Shown piece by piece: positions 1 through 5,990 of a DNA stretch of 6,052 nt. Location: the NCBI GenBank assembly GCA_949286645.1, contig CASEDN010000108.1, positions 1 to 6,052 of the forward strand, in the 5' to 3' direction. The position numbers and the translations under genes are program-made. Position 1 is the first letter of the stretch, and the number at the start of each line of letters is the position of its first letter. The DNA comes from an uncultured bacterium. GTDB lineage: Bacteria; Bacillota_I; Bacilli_A; RF39; UBA660. The notes below the pieces were generated by a model. The model worked only from the letters and a program-made list of their open reading frames with translations. It did not search any database and was not told the origin of the DNA.

Positions 1-1
1 A

Positions 2-1153
2 TTTAGTGCATTAGCATTTAAAGTTATGACTGATCCTTTTGTTGGACGTTTAACATTCTTTAGAGTTTATTCGGGACATTTAGCTAGTGGTAGTTATGTA
101 CTTAATTCTACTAAAGATTCTAAAGAAAGAATTGGTCGTATATTACAAATGCATGCTAATACTCGTAAAGAAATTAGTGATGTATATACTGGTGATATAG
201 CGGCTGCTGTTGGACTTAAGAATACTACTACTGGTGATACATTATGTGATGAGAAGAAACCTATTATCTTAGAGAAACTTATTGTTCCTGAGCCAGTTAT
301 TCAACTTGCTGTTGAACCTAAGAGTAAGGCAGATCAAGATAAGATGGCACTTGCATTACAAAAACTTGCTGAAGAAGATCCAACATTTAAAGTTCATACT
401 GATCATGAAACAGGTCAAACTGTTATTGCTGGTATGGGTGAGTTACACCTTGATGTATTAGTTGATCGTATGAAACGTGAATTCCATGTTGAAGCTAATG
501 TTGGTGCTCCACAAGTTGCTTATCGTGAAACTATTAAACAAGCTGCTGAATGTGAAGGTAAATACATTAAGCAATCTGGTGGTCGTGGACAATATGGACA
601 CGTTTGGATTAAGTTTGAACCAAATCCTGATAAAGGTTATGAATTTGTTGATCAAATCGTAGGTGGTGTTGTTCCTCGTGAATATATTCCTGTTGTTGAT
701 AAGGGATTACAAGAAGCAATGCAAACTGGTATTTTAGCAGGATATCCTATGATTGATGTTAAAGCAACATTATATGATGGTTCATACCATGATGTTGACT
801 CTAGTGAAATGGCATTCAAGATTGCTGCTAGTATGGCTTTAAAAGAAGCTAAGAATAAATGTCAAGCAGTATTACTTGAACCAATCATGAAAGTTGATGT
901 TACTACCCCTGATGAATACTTCGGTAACGTTATGGGAGACTTAACTAGTAGACGTGGTCGTCCACTAGGACAAGAGTCACTTGGAAATGTGGTTAAATTA
1001 TCAGCAATGGTTCCACTTTCTGAGATGTTTGGATATGCTACTAACTTACGTAGTAATACTCAAGGTAGAGGTAACTTTGTTATGACATTTGATCATTATG
1101 AAGAAGTACCTAAAAATATTGCTGAAGAAATTATCAAAAAGAGTGGAAATTAA
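2..1153 (+). CDS. fusA: Elongation factor G, C-terminal part (5' end outside window)
   Basis: EF-G is the ribosomal GTPase that drives tRNA-mRNA translocation and, with RRF, ribosome recycling. The frame is open from base 2, and the first visible ATG (base 26) is internal, so this is a gene cut by the window edge. About 383 residues are present of a family length near 690; the GTPase domain is missing. Visible parts, by fragment residue, are domain II (about 1-92, opening FKVMTDPFVGRLTFFRVYSG), domain III with GMGELHLDVLVDRM (145-158), domain IV with SGGRGQYGHVW, and domain V (from about 291, EPIMKVDVTTP and GDLTSRRG). His263 in the SYHDVDSSE loop matches the domain IV tip histidine (E. coli His583). 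The HLDVL segment, where fusidic acid resistance changes arise in staphylococcal EF-G, has the ordinary residues. It ends in tandem TAA TAA stops, 93 bases before tuf. Identification is very secure. Confidence 0.98.
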   Translation, partial: FSALAFKVMTDPFVGRLTFFRVYSGHLASGSYVLNSTKDSKERIGRILQMHANTRKEISDVYTGDIAAAVGLKNTTTGDTLCDEKKPIILEKLIVPEPVIQLAVEPKSKADQDKMALALQKLAEEDPTFKVHTDHETGQTVIAGMGELHLDVLVDRMKREFHVEANVGAPQVAYRETIKQAAECEGKYIKQSGGRGQYGHVWIKFEPNPDKGYEFVDQIVGGVVPREYIPVVDKGLQEAMQTGILAGYPMIDVKATLYDGSYHDVDSSEMAFKIAASMALKEAKNKCQAVLLEPIMKVDVTTPDEYFGNVMGDLTSRRGRPLGQESLGNVVKLSAMVPLSEMFGYATNLRSNTQGRGNFVMTFDHYEEVPKNIAEEIIKKSGN

Positions 1154-1185
1154 TAAAGAAACTCTATAAAATTAGTTCTAAACAG

Positions 1186-1214
1186 TTGCAAATTTAGTAA
1201 TTGTTAGATAAAAT
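1186..1214 (+). promoter_or_regulatory. Candidate promoter for tuf
   Basis: TTGCAA (1186-1191) lies 17 bases before TAAAAT (1209-1214), a 4/6 and 5/6 match to sigma-A -35 and -10 boxes. It would start transcription near 1221 and give a leader of about 26 bases that keeps the whole ribosome binding site. No terminator is visible between fusA and tuf, so tuf is probably read both from the upstream operon and from this internal promoter. In such AT-rich spacer DNA a match of this quality can arise by chance. Confidence 0.5.
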
Positions 1215-1232
1215 ATAAATTGTATAAAAAAA

Positions 1233-1240
1233 GAGGAGGA
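1233..1240 (+). promoter_or_regulatory. Strong ribosome binding site of tuf
   Basis: GAGGAGGA is a near-perfect complement of the 16S rRNA 3' end, 6 bases before the ATG at 1247. It decides the start: an in-frame TTG at 1220 would place this site inside the coding region and add nine residues (MYKKRGGKN) that EF-Tu proteins lack. Confidence 0.92.
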
Positions 1241-1246
1241 AAAAAT

Positions 1247-2437
1247 ATGGCAAAACAAAAATTTGATCGTTCAAAACCACATGTTAACATTGGTACAATT
1301 GGACACGTAGATCATGGTAAAACTACTTTAACTGCAGCTATTACTAAATGTTTACATGACAAAAACCCTGATTGGGCTGATTTTACAGATTATGCAAACA
1401 TTGATAAAGCTCCAGAAGAAAGAGAACGTGGTATTACAATCAATACTGCACACGTAGAATACCAAACTGAAAAACGTCATTATGCTCACGTTGACTGCCC
1501 AGGACATGCTGACTATGTTAAAAACATGATTACTGGTGCTGCTCAAATGGATGGTGCAATTCTAGTAATTGCTGCTACTGACGGAGCTATGGCTCAAACT
1601 CGTGAACATATCCTATTATCACGTCAAGTTGGAGTACCTCGTATGGTTGTATTCTTAAACAAATGTGATATGGTTGATGATGATGAGTTAATCGATTTAG
1701 TTGAAATGGAAGTTCGTGATTTATTAAACGAATATGGATTTGATGGAGATAATACTCCAGTTATTAAGGGTTCTGCTCTTAAAGCTCTTGAAGGAGAAGA
1801 GAAATATGTTAACGCAATCTATGAACTTATGGATGCTGTTGATGAATGGATCCCAACTCCTGAGCGTGATACTGATAAACCATTCTTAATGAGTATTGAA
1901 GATGTATTCACTATCACAGGTCGTGGTACAGTTGTTACTGGACGTGTTGAACGTGGACAATTAAAACTTAACGATGAAGTTGAAATCGTGGGTATCCGTG
2001 ATACTCAAAAGACAGTTGTTACTGGTATCGAAATGTTTAGAAAACAACTTGATTATGCAGAAGCTGGAGATAATGCAGGAGTTTTACTTCGTGGTATCTC
2101 TCGTGAACAAGTTGAACGTGGACAAGTTCTTGCTAAACCTGGTAGTGTTAAACCTCACAATAAATTTAAAGCTGAAGTTTACGTACTAAGTAAAGAAGAA
2201 GGTGGACGTCATACTCCATTCTTCAGTAACTATCGTCCACAATTCTATTTCAGAACTACTGATGTTACTGGTGTAATTACTTTACCAGAAGGTGTAGAAA
2301 TGGTTATGCCTGGTGACAACATAACAATGGAAGTTGAATTAATTCACCCAATTGCTATTGAAAAAGGTACTAAGTTCTCTATCCGCGAGGGTGGACGTAC
2401 TGTTGGTGCTGGTGTTGTTTCTGAAATTGAAGGATAA
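1247..2437 (+). CDS. tuf: Elongation factor Tu
   Basis: EF-Tu is the GTPase that delivers aminoacyl-tRNA to the ribosomal A site. The 396 residues are the normal full length. Visible motifs are the P-loop GHVDHGKT (19-26), the switch I end RGITIN (61-66), DCPGH (83-87, His87 being the catalytic histidine equivalent to E. coli His84), the guanine-binding NKCD (138-141) and SALKALEG. Domain II opens with GRGTVVTGRVERG, and domain III holds HTPFFSNYRPQFYFRTTDVTG and the C-terminal GGRTVGAGVVSEI. The segment between P-loop and switch I (HDKNPDWADFTDYANID) is two residues longer than in E. coli and differs in sequence. GPMPQTREH of E. coli reads GAMAQTREH here. These look like lineage variants and no catalytic motif is damaged. 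Codons are those of a highly expressed gene (CGT for Arg, many AAC, TTC and ATC). The stop is a TAA TAG tandem followed by a strong terminator. Confidence 0.98.
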   Translation: MAKQKFDRSKPHVNIGTIGHVDHGKTTLTAAITKCLHDKNPDWADFTDYANIDKAPEERERGITINTAHVEYQTEKRHYAHVDCPGHADYVKNMITGAAQMDGAILVIAATDGAMAQTREHILLSRQVGVPRMVVFLNKCDMVDDDELIDLVEMEVRDLLNEYGFDGDNTPVIKGSALKALEGEEKYVNAIYELMDAVDEWIPTPERDTDKPFLMSIEDVFTITGRGTVVTGRVERGQLKLNDEVEIVGIRDTQKTVVTGIEMFRKQLDYAEAGDNAGVLLRGISREQVERGQVLAKPGSVKPHNKFKAEVYVLSKEEGGRHTPFFSNYRPQFYFRTTDVTGVITLPEGVEMVMPGDNITMEVELIHPIAIEKGTKFSIREGGRTVGAGVVSEIEG

Positions 2438-2449
2438 TAGAAACTTATT

Positions 2450-2474
2450 AAGAAGCCTTAGGGCTTCTTTTTTT
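2450..2474 (+). terminator. Intrinsic terminator after tuf
   Basis: An 8-bp perfect stem, AAGAAGCC (2450-2457) with GGCTTCTT (2462-2469), closes a 4-base TTAG loop and runs straight into a T tract (2468-2474). It starts 13 bases after the tuf stop codon and should end the fusA-tuf transcript. Confidence 0.93.
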
Positions 2475-2484
2475 GTTTGATATA

Positions 2485-2493
2485 TGTTATACT
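2485..2493 (+). promoter_or_regulatory. Extended -10 promoter of the 214-residue membrane protein gene
   Basis: TGTTATACT has the TGn extension plus a 5/6 -10 box (TATACT, 2488-2493). Seventeen bases upstream is only TTCTTT (2465-2470), a poor -35 box lying inside the tuf terminator stem. Transcription would start near 2500, leaving a leader of about ten bases before the ATG at 2510. Confidence 0.5.
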
Positions 2494-2509
2494 CTTTATG
2501 GTGTTTAAT

Positions 2510-3154
2510 ATGAAAAGAAAAGAGATTATTTTAGGGGTTATAGGTATTGTTGTAATAGTAGTCGTTGCTTTCTTTCTTGCTAATATTATTCATGATAATC
2601 ATGTAAAGTCTCTTAGCGAAGAAGAAAATAATAAACAGGAAGAAGAGAAGAAAGAAGATAAAATTGAAGTTGAAGGAGTAGAAATTAATTTTAAGACTTA
2701 TAGAGTTGATAGTAGTTTCTTTTTAAATGTTCCTGATACTTTTACAATGTTAGATGAAGCGACATTAAAGTCTAAATATAACTATAATAATCGTCCAGAA
2801 CTTGTATTTATGAGTAATGATGATTTAGAACACATATTTGTAAGTACTACTAATGAAGATATGACTGATGATGGATTAGAGGCTTATCTTAATAATAGGA
2901 TAGCAGGACTTACTAATATAACTCTTTTAGATAGTGGGGTTTATAAGGAACATGATAAGACTTTTGCAAAGTTAGTGACAACAGATGCAAATACATATTA
3001 TAATCTTAGATTCTTTACTCTTGATAATAAACTAGTTACTGTTGAATTTAATACTCCAGTTAATGTTTATGAAGAGTGGGAAGATGTTGCTAATGAAGTA
3101 ATGGATAGCATTTGTTTTAATGAAGATGATATAAAAAAATATTCTAATCATTAG
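2510..3154 (+). CDS. Membrane-anchored extracytoplasmic protein of unknown function
   Basis: I do not recognise a specific gene. The 214 residues start with a positively charged MKRK, then one strongly hydrophobic segment (about 7-27, IILGVIGIVVIVVVAFFLANI). An acidic/lysine-rich linker follows (about 35-54), then a mixed alpha/beta domain (about 58-203) containing YRVDSSFFLNVPDTFTM. There is no cysteine near the membrane segment, so it is a signal anchor and not a lipoprotein; the domain should face outside. The F-x-x-x-V-P-x-x-F opening followed by strands and a closing helix recalls the PsbP/DcrB-like fold of small surface proteins, but that is a guess from pattern. ATG 2510 is chosen because a weak GGTG (2500-2503) sits 6 bases before it. 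In-frame ATG 2498 (MVFN extension) is possible if the message is nearly leaderless. The gene is monocistronic, between the tuf terminator and a converging gene; its last codons form part of its own terminator. Confidence 0.85.
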   Translation: MKRKEIILGVIGIVVIVVVAFFLANIIHDNHVKSLSEEENNKQEEEKKEDKIEVEGVEINFKTYRVDSSFFLNVPDTFTMLDEATLKSKYNYNNRPELVFMSNDDLEHIFVSTTNEDMTDDGLEAYLNNRIAGLTNITLLDSGVYKEHDKTFAKLVTTDANTYYNLRFFTLDNKLVTVEFNTPVNVYEEWEDVANEVMDSICFNEDDIKKYSNH

Positions 3155-3163
3155 AATATTTTT
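3135..3163. terminator. Shared bidirectional terminator of two converging genes
   Basis: A perfect 13-bp stem (3135-3147 with 3151-3163) closes a TCA loop. The inner part TATTCTAA/TTAGAATA is flanked by an A run on the left and a T run on the right. Read on the + strand it ends in TTTTTATTTTTT. Read on the - strand it ends in a run of seven T. It includes the final codons and TAG stop (3152-3154) of the + strand gene and overlaps the TAA stop (3164-3162) of the - strand gene. The stem is AT-rich with one G-C pair, so it may be only moderately efficient. Confidence 0.75.
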
Positions 3164-4412
3164 ATTTTTTCTTTTCCTTGTCTTTGTTTAAGTTTTTATA
3201 TAAATTATAAGGTAATGGACTAATAATAAGCTCAAACTCTCCTATATATTCAGTTACTAATGAATTGAAACCTAGTTTCATTTCGTTAAGACCACTGTAT
3301 TTATTTATTTTCGTAAATTCACCACTTACAGCATTTATATTTATGTATTTTATATTCTTATTTTTGTAGTCATTTATCATTTTCCATTTGATAAGATAGT
3401 TTGGATTTAAAGTTTTAAAACTTGGATTAAATCCTTCTATAATTAAATAACAAACATTATCATAAGTTAAATTTAGAGATGCTCCTATAATTAAACCTTT
3501 AGGATTTTCTTTTAGTAAATTGGTAGCCCAGACAAGATTCTTTTTGTAAGTGTTTACTAATTTATCAGATTCCATTTTTTCATTAATTAATTTCTTTTTA
3601 GAGTTTACATTAGTAGTAGTCTGTATTTTATTAGCTAGATCATTGTTTATTTCTATTTCTCTTTCATATTGTAATCTACTAGTAATAACAAAAGTTTCTG
3701 TGTTAAGTTTAGCAAAGTATAGATCTATATTATTTTCAAAGTTATTGTAGAAATCTATATAATAACTTAAAGTCTTATCATATTTCTTTTTAATAAGTTC
3801 ATAAAATATCTCTAGTTCTTCTTTTCCGCCTTTATATATTTCAATACCACTTCTAATAGCTTTCTTAATCTTGTGTCTTACTCTTTTTTCAAAACTTTGA
3901 TATATATCTTTAATATCATCATTTAGAGTAATAATTGCTTCAAATCTTGGTTTTTTACTTTCAAAAAATAAATTTGGTCCTAAATAGTTATATCCTGAGG
4001 CTTTAAGATTTTCTAAAGCAATATTAGCTTCATTATTAATATTCATTATTTTACCATCTTTATTTCTAATATTTACAGGAAGATAAGGGTCAATTGTAAT
4101 TGAAATAAAGCCTTGTTTGCTTAATAATTTTTTTAGCCTTGTAGTAAATTCTTTTAAATTGTTAATATTAGTGTAATCCAAAAGAAAGCCACGTGGTGCA
4201 TAGGCAACTTTGTAGTTCATCATTACTTCTTTATATAGAAGTAATGATGCTCCTAAAAGATTACCTAAGTCATCTATAATACCGATGTAATGAATATCAT
4301 AGCCATTATTTTTAATAGTTCTTCCATAAGAGGATGTTTGATAATAGTTACGGTATTTATGATTATTTGCAAATTTGTCAAAACTTATTTCATCTAAAGT
4401 TATTATTTTCAT
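3162..4412 (-). CDS. FemA/FemX-family peptidoglycan interpeptide-bridge ligase
   Basis: FemABX proteins are cytoplasmic ligases that use aminoacyl-tRNA (Gly, Ala or Ser in known members) to add residues to the lysine side chain of peptidoglycan precursors. The 416 residues match the usual length of about 410-420. Family marks are the N-terminal YYQTSSYG (23-30), the hallmark YAPRG (71-75), SFEKRVRHKIKKAIRSGIEI (173-192) and, near the C-terminus, the KYSGLNEMKLGF and VTEYIGEFEL segments (371-395). They fall in two acetyltransferase-like subdomains. A charged helical stretch at about 245-303 fits the coiled-coil arm of FemA-type members that contacts tRNA. The GTG at 4424 would add four residues and has no ribosome binding site, so ATG 4412 is preferred, though its own upstream GTGTGG is weak too. 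Arginine is mostly AGA. It is divergent from murD, another wall gene. The amino acid and the acceptor position cannot be read from sequence. Confidence 0.92.
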   Translation of the reverse strand: MKIITLDEISFDKFANNHKYRNYYQTSSYGRTIKNNGYDIHYIGIIDDLGNLLGASLLLYKEVMMNYKVAYAPRGFLLDYTNINNLKEFTTRLKKLLSKQGFISITIDPYLPVNIRNKDGKIMNINNEANIALENLKASGYNYLGPNLFFESKKPRFEAIITLNDDIKDIYQSFEKRVRHKIKKAIRSGIEIYKGGKEELEIFYELIKKKYDKTLSYYIDFYNNFENNIDLYFAKLNTETFVITSRLQYEREIEINNDLANKIQTTTNVNSKKKLINEKMESDKLVNTYKKNLVWATNLLKENPKGLIIGASLNLTYDNVCYLIIEGFNPSFKTLNPNYLIKWKMINDYKNKNIKYININAVSGEFTKINKYSGLNEMKLGFNSLVTEYIGEFELIISPLPYNLYKNLNKDKEKKK

Positions 4413-4437
4413 ATAAGACCACACTTTCTTTTATTAA

Positions 4438-4466
4438 ATTATATCAATATATTGATTACTTTTCAA
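4438..4466 (-). promoter_or_regulatory. Strong promoter of the FemABX-family gene
   Basis: On the - strand, TTGAAA (4466-4461) and TATAAT (4443-4438) are separated by exactly 17 bases, and the -10 box carries the TGn extension (TGATATAAT). This is the best sigma-A promoter in the window. It would start near 4431, about 19 bases before the chosen ATG. A start there keeps the GTG at 4424 transcribed but leaves it only about 7 bases of leader. Confidence 0.85.
4443..4456. repeat. Perfect 14-bp palindrome inside the fem promoter spacer
   Basis: ATCAATATATTGAT is identical on both strands. It fills most of the spacer between the -35 and -10 boxes of the FemABX-family gene and touches the first base of its -10 box. 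A repressor bound there would block polymerase, so it could be an operator. Part of the symmetry comes from the extended -10 sequence itself, and short AT palindromes are common in DNA of this composition. Confidence 0.4.
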
Positions 4467-4474
4467 TTAAAGGG

Positions 4475-4502
4475 TTTAAATATTTCTATTATTTAGTATA
4501 AT
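4475..4502 (+). promoter_or_regulatory. Promoter of murD
   Basis: TTTAAA (4475-4480, 4/6) lies 16 bases before a consensus TATAAT (4497-4502). Start of transcription would fall near 4509, giving a leader of only about 14 bases that just includes the ribosome binding site. Its -35 box is 8 bases from that of the divergent fem gene, so the two promoters stand back to back. Confidence 0.7.
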
Positions 4503-4508
4503 GTTATT

Positions 4509-4514
4509 GAAGGA
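4509..4514 (+). promoter_or_regulatory. Ribosome binding site that decides the murD start
   Basis: GAAGGA is followed by three in-frame starts: GTG 4520 (5 bases away), ATG 4523 (8 bases) and ATG 4529 (14 bases). The 8-base spacing favours ATG 4523, similar to the 7 bases between AAAGGA and the ATG of eno downstream. Confidence 0.65.
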
Positions 4515-4522
4515 AACGAGTG

Positions 4523-5884
4523 ATGATTATGTTTGAAAATAAAAAAATATTAGTATTAGGGATGGCACGTAGTGGTTATGAGGTATGTAAATATTTAAGT
4601 AAATATAATAATACTCTTATTTTAAATGATGGAGGAAGTAGAGATAAGCAGGATGAGAAGAAAGTTTTAGAATTAGAGAAGCTTGGTGTTACTTTAATAT
4701 TTGATAGTCATCCTGATGATTTACTTGATGATAGTTTTGATTATATTATTAAAAATCCTGGTATTAGAAATGATCATAAGTATGTAATTAAAGCGAAAGA
4801 GTTAGGAATAGAAGTTATTAATGAAGCAGAGATGGCTTATAGATTATTACCTAATGATGTTATATTAATTGGTATTACTGGTACTAATGGTAAAACTACT
4901 ACGACAACTCTTACTTATGAGATGATTAAAAAAAGTGGTAAAAGAGTTCATTTAGCAGGTAATATTGGTTATCCTTTGTGTAGTTTTTTAGATAAATTAG
5001 AGAGTGAAGATATTATCGTGATGGAAGTATCTTGTCAACAACTTGCTAATATGGACAAATTTAATCCTCATATTGCACTAATGACTAATTTATCAGAAGC
5101 GCATATAGACTTCTTTGGTAATTATGATGAATATAAGAAAGTAAAACTTAAACTTTTTGCAAATCAAACTGAAGATGATGTCTCTATTTTAAATATAGAA
5201 AATGATGAAGTTATGAAAGGAACAGTTGATATTAAGAGTAATGTTAAGTACTTTTCTTCTAAAAGGGAAGTGAATGGAGCATACTTTATTGATAATAAAC
5301 TTTATTACTATGATGAGTTTATTATGAATCGTGATGAATTCTTACTTAAAGGTAATCATAATGTTGAGAATGCTTTAGGGGCAATAATGATTGCTAAAGA
5401 AGTTGGAGTTGATAATGAGTCTATAGTTTCTGTTTTAAAGACATTTACAGGTGTTAGACATAGATTAGAGTTTATAGATAAAGTTAAGGGAGTAGATTAT
5501 TATAACGATACAGAAGCGACTAATACTAAGTGTACTCAGATAGCTTTGTCAGCTTTTCAAAATAATGTAATTCTAATACTTGGAGGACTTGAAAGAGGTC
5601 AAGACTTTCATGACTTAGATAATTTTATTAGTCCTGTTAAAGAGATAGTTGGTATTGGAGAGTGTCGTGATAGAGTTAAAGAATATGGAGATAGTGAAGG
5701 TATTAAGACTAATACTTTTGAAAAATTAAGTGAAGCGATGAATTATATTAATAGTGTTGTAGTGGATGGTGATACAGTGTTACTTAGTCCTGCATCTGCA
5801 TCATGGGATCAATATAAGCAATGTGAGGATAGAGGGGATGAATTTAGAGATATAGTTAGGAGTTTTAAAGATAGTGAAAAATAG
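4523..5884 (+). CDS. murD: UDP-N-acetylmuramoylalanine--D-glutamate ligase
   Basis: MurD adds D-glutamate to UDP-MurNAc-L-alanine with ATP, the second amino-acid step of cytoplasmic peptidoglycan precursor synthesis. The 453 residues are full length. The N-terminal Rossmann-like domain carries GMARSG (13-18). The central ATPase domain has the P-loop GITGTNGKTTTT (117-128), EVSCQQL (168-174) and NLSEAHIDFFG (189-199). Lys208 aligns with the carbamylated lysine of E. coli MurD (Lys198). GNHNVENALGA (277-287) follows. The C-terminal domain has HRLEF (313-317), NDTEATN (328-334), ILGGLERGQDF (352-362), LSPASASWDQY (421-431) and RGDEF (437-441). The usual SSFQL reads SCQQL here; other family positions look intact, so the enzyme should be active. 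It stands apart from a mur/dcw cluster, with its own promoter, divergent from a Fem-type gene. GTG 4520 and ATG 4529 are alternative starts changing the product by one or two residues. Confidence 0.96.
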   Translation: MIMFENKKILVLGMARSGYEVCKYLSKYNNTLILNDGGSRDKQDEKKVLELEKLGVTLIFDSHPDDLLDDSFDYIIKNPGIRNDHKYVIKAKELGIEVINEAEMAYRLLPNDVILIGITGTNGKTTTTTLTYEMIKKSGKRVHLAGNIGYPLCSFLDKLESEDIIVMEVSCQQLANMDKFNPHIALMTNLSEAHIDFFGNYDEYKKVKLKLFANQTEDDVSILNIENDEVMKGTVDIKSNVKYFSSKREVNGAYFIDNKLYYYDEFIMNRDEFLLKGNHNVENALGAIMIAKEVGVDNESIVSVLKTFTGVRHRLEFIDKVKGVDYYNDTEATNTKCTQIALSAFQNNVILILGGLERGQDFHDLDNFISPVKEIVGIGECRDRVKEYGDSEGIKTNTFEKLSEAMNYINSVVVDGDTVLLSPASASWDQYKQCEDRGDEFRDIVRSFKDSEK

Positions 5885-5901
5885 TATAATAACTCAAAAC
5901 T

Positions 5902-5920
5902 ATGAATAATAATTATTTAT
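5902..5920 (+). repeat. Weak AT-only hairpin after murD
   Basis: ATGAATAA (5902-5909) can pair with TTATTTAT (5913-5920) around a TAA loop, with one G-T wobble. It contains no G-C pair and is not followed by a T tract, so I do not call it a terminator. murD transcripts may read through into eno. Confidence 0.3.
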
Positions 5921-5934
5921 GATTTAGAAGAAAA

Positions 5935-5951
5935 TAATACAGTTAGTATTA
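5935..5951. repeat. Small inverted repeat upstream of the eno -10 box
   Basis: TAATAC (5935-5940) and GTATTA (5946-5951) are perfect inverted arms around a 5-base spacer. They lie where the -35 region of the eno promoter should be, where no good -35 box is visible. It may be a protein-binding site or chance symmetry. Confidence 0.3.
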
Positions 5952-5957
5952 AAAGAG

Positions 5958-5966
5958 TGATATAAT
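5958..5966 (+). promoter_or_regulatory. Extended -10 promoter of eno
   Basis: TGATATAAT combines the TGn extension with a consensus -10 box (5961-5966). No convincing -35 box lies 16-19 bases upstream, which is tolerated by extended -10 promoters. Transcription would start near 5973, 18 bases before the eno ATG, leaving the ribosome binding site AAAGGA (5978-5983) intact. Confidence 0.7.
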
Positions 5967-5990
5967 ATAGATGTTAGAAAGGATGATTTT

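Noticed and set aside
458..662. Open frames on both strands (458-655 minus, 477-662 plus) inside fusA
   Set aside because: They lie wholly inside the well-conserved EF-G frame, have no ribosome binding site and low-complexity translations rich in L, N, I and F.
1201..1228. Second candidate tuf promoter (TTGTTA, 16 bases, TATAAA)
   Set aside because: Its start point would fall near 1235, inside the ribosome binding site, so the message would lose it.
1352..1546. Minus-strand open frame inside tuf
   Set aside because: It is an antisense shadow of the EF-Tu GTPase domain with no start signals.
1974..2189. Plus-strand 71-codon frame inside tuf
   Set aside because: It overlaps conserved EF-Tu domain II in another frame and has no independent support.
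2477..2509. TTG 2477 as start of the membrane protein
   Set aside because: It lies upstream of the -10 box of the likely promoter, so it would not be transcribed from it, and it has no ribosome binding site.
3550..3750. Plus-strand open frame with a hydrophobic stretch opposite the fem gene
   Set aside because: It is antisense to the charged helical arm of the FemABX protein; hydrophobic shadows opposite Lys/Glu-rich coding are expected.
5902..5920. Terminator after murD
   Set aside because: The hairpin has no G-C pair and no following T tract; it is listed only as a weak repeat.
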